From: Candidatus [Bacteroides] periocalifornicus
Lineage (GTDB): Bacteria; Bacteroidota; Bacteroidia; Bacteroidales; CAJPTX01
Length of the DNA stretch: 64,000 nucleotides
Reading direction: 5' to 3'
NCBI GenBank assembly: GCA_001421095.1
Contig: LIIK01000001.1
Span: 62,001 to 126,000, forward strand
Shown here piece by piece: positions 62,770 to 64,000 of the stretch. The notes beneath the pieces were generated by a model, which did no database searches, was not told the DNA's origin, and saw nothing but the letters and a program-made list of their open reading frames with translations. Made by a program: the position numbers and the translations under genes. Numbering within the stretch: position 1 is the first letter of the stretch; the number at the start of each line of letters is the position of its first letter.

Positions 62770-63783
62770 TCAAAAATGCGGAATCCTAGAGAACGTTTTC
62801 TGCCTAAGAATCACGTAACGGAACACAATAAGACGAGGTGCTAAGGGGGCTAGCCGCGGATTGCCATCGTTGTTGAAATTCTTGAACGCTTTCCAAAAAT
62901 CCACATGCGCACGCAGCACCGCCATAAACAGCGCCCCGCGCCCGCTCAGCAGGTATACCAACGCCGCCGCCCCATCGAGCAGCATCCTAAGAATCAGCCG
63001 AATCCACCTACTCCGCGCTGGGAGGTTCGCATGCAGCATCCAGAGGCTGTTGCGGAAGTTCAAGTAGAGCTTGCGGGGCGAGGCTGTAGGCAGCGTTCCA
63101 CCCCCTATGTGGTATACTACGGACTGGGGTTCCACCCACACCTGCCCGCCAAGCCGACGCATGTGCCAGCAGAGGTCTATCTCCTCCATGTGCGCGAAGA
63201 ATTCAGCCTTTAGCCCCCCGCACCGCCAGTAGGCCTCAGCCCGCACTGCTAGGCACGCACCGCTAGCCCAGTGCACAGGCCGAGCATCGTCATACTGCCC
63301 CTGGTCGCGCTCTACCGTGCCCAGAATCCGGCCGCGGCAGAAGGGGTACCCCAGCCAGTCGAGATACCCACCGCTAGCGCCTGCGTACTCAAAGTGGCCT
63401 CGCTGCGCGTAGCTACGGATTTTAGGCATTACCGCCCACCTAGCAGCATCGGCATCAAGGCAGGCCAACAGGGGGGAGAGCCAACCCGGCGACACCTCCA
63501 CATCGGTATTCAGCAGCACGTAGATCTCTGCCCCTAGAAGCTCCCGAACCCGTGCCAGTGCGAAGTTATACCCCGCAGCAAAGCCTAGATTTTCGCTACT
63601 ACGCACCACCAGTACCGAGGGGAATGCAGATTCCACATAGCCTGCCGAGCCGTCTGTAGAGCCATTATCGGCCACCACCACCCGTGCGCACTCGGGCACA
63701 CTGGCCAGCAACGGGGGTAAAAACTGCTCTAGCAGCCCCCGCGTATTCCAGTTCAGCACCACTACGGCCACCCTGCTACTCAT
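62770..63783 (-). CDS. GT2-family glycosyltransferase
   Basis: 337 residues. The N-terminal GT-A nucleotide-binding region is VAVVVLNWNTRGLLEQFLPP, followed by VVVADNGSTDGSAGY and the metal-binding VYVLLNTDVEVSPGWLSPLL. KAEFFAHMEEIDLCWHMRRLGGQVW and VYHIGGGTL match the rhamnosyltransferase-like GT2 group. C-terminal residues 260-300 contain a hydrophobic segment that could be membrane-associated. It overlaps the acyltransferase stop by 8 nt, so it is co-transcribed. The role is probably in cell-surface polysaccharide or LPS; the sugar is unknown. Confidence 0.88.
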   Translation of the reverse strand: MSSRVAVVVLNWNTRGLLEQFLPPLLASVPECARVVVADNGSTDGSAGYVESAFPSVLVVRSSENLGFAAGYNFALARVRELLGAEIYVLLNTDVEVSPGWLSPLLACLDADAARWAVMPKIRSYAQRGHFEYAGASGGYLDWLGYPFCRGRILGTVERDQGQYDDARPVHWASGACLAVRAEAYWRCGGLKAEFFAHMEEIDLCWHMRRLGGQVWVEPQSVVYHIGGGTLPTASPRKLYLNFRNSLWMLHANLPARSRWIRLILRMLLDGAAALVYLLSGRGALFMAVLRAHVDFWKAFKNFNNDGNPRLAPLAPRLIVFRYVILRQKTFSRIPHF

Positions 63784-64000
63784 CGCCCGCGGGCTTTTGG
63801 TGCTTCCAGCGTCGGTGCGACCATAGCCAGTACTCTGGCCGCTCCCGTATACAGCGTTCTAGCGCCGCCAGATGTTGCGCCGTTATCCAGTCCTCGGGCG
63901 TCTCCCGTGGAGTATCTGTTATAAACTCAAGGGTTACAGAGAAGTAGCCCCTCTTAGGCTGCCGCATGTGGCAGAAGAATACCGGGGCATCTATTTTCTT
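63776..64000 (-). CDS. Lipid A biosynthesis acyltransferase (partial, N-terminus off the right edge)
   Basis: 75 residues of the C-terminus are visible: APVFFCHMRQPKRGYFSVTL, then a Pro/Glu-rich segment and ALERCIRERPEYWLWSHRRW, which is the typical LpxL/HtrB C-terminal signature (PEYWLWSHRRWK). The frame is open to the window edge, so the start is outside. The family adds a secondary acyl chain to lipid A. The stop overlaps the start of the GT2 gene. Confidence 0.85.
   Translation of the reverse strand, partial: KKIDAPVFFCHMRQPKRGYFSVTLEFITDTPRETPEDWITAQHLAALERCIRERPEYWLWSHRRWKHQKPAGDE

Overview
The window is a dense, mid-to-high G+C chromosomal segment of a Bacteroidota bacterium, most likely order Bacteroidales and close to Porphyromonadaceae. 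The evidence is the gene content: GLPGLI-family proteins beside outer-membrane beta-barrels with a carboxypeptidase-regulatory-like domain, NfnAB and 2-oxoacid:ferredoxin oxidoreductase, a sigma-54 activator/LptE/TPR/SecG cluster, SiaB/SiaC and split LysO. The promoters agree: many genes are preceded by TAnnTTTG -7 boxes, several with TTG or TTTG about 19-20 nt upstream, and there are no strong Shine-Dalgarno sites. Genus-level assignment is inference only. Both edges cut genes: an inositol monophosphatase on the left and a lipid A acyltransferase on the right.

Layout. 0-7 kb: inositol monophosphatase and mtaB, a secreted alpha/beta hydrolase with a secreted carboxymuconolactone-decarboxylase/cupin fusion, and xseA. 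7.7-13.2 kb: a plus-strand operon of glmM, a periplasmic adaptor, a MacB-type permease and a TolC-like protein, with no ABC ATPase gene. 13.5-21 kb: NlpE-like lipoprotein, dapB, fmt, ribBA, an LptF/LptG permease and gltX. 21.2-25.1 kb: lipoproteins, including an AT-richer pair with a HExxH protease-like protein. 25.2-30 kb: korB-korA and birA, separated by about 1 kb of repeats. 30.6-40.6 kb: an outer-membrane protein, tRNA-Gln, SiaC and SiaB, glnS, a TPM-domain protein, an AlkD-like protein, rpsT, tRNA-Glu, a beta-barrel protein and the NfnB/NfnA pair.

40.9-51.5 kb is the most unusual part. It holds two copies of a three-gene cassette, each with a tiny exported peptide, a GLPGLI protein and a large outer-membrane beta-barrel. 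Copy 1 has an in-frame ochre stop in the beta-barrel gene and no ATG at the expected peptide start. Copy 2 has a frameshift in the peptide signal sequence. In both copies strong hairpins separate the peptide from the downstream pair. Next to copy 2 is a fusion of a spherulin-4-like (TIM-barrel glycosidase-type) domain to a C-terminal beta-barrel. 51.8-64 kb returns to housekeeping and envelope genes: an Mpv17-like membrane protein, secG, a TPR protein, lptE, a sigma-54 activator, a split lysine exporter, a nucleotidyltransferase, mqnE, a methyl-accepting chemotaxis protein with a long Pro/Ala/Thr tail and a CheR-tether-like C-terminus, a GT2 glycosyltransferase and the lipid A acyltransferase.

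The intergenic regions carry several families of dispersed repeats: a composite element of about 170-190 bp, a palindrome with GCGACGCGG arms, a hairpin element of about 110-120 bp present three times, a 22-bp tandem array, and a short CTTCGCATTGCGAAG-type palindrome. No transposase, CRISPR array or rRNA was seen. Metabolically the segment combines ferredoxin-linked 2-oxoacid oxidation with Nfn transhydrogenation and futalosine-route menaquinone synthesis, which suits an anaerobe that ferments amino acids.
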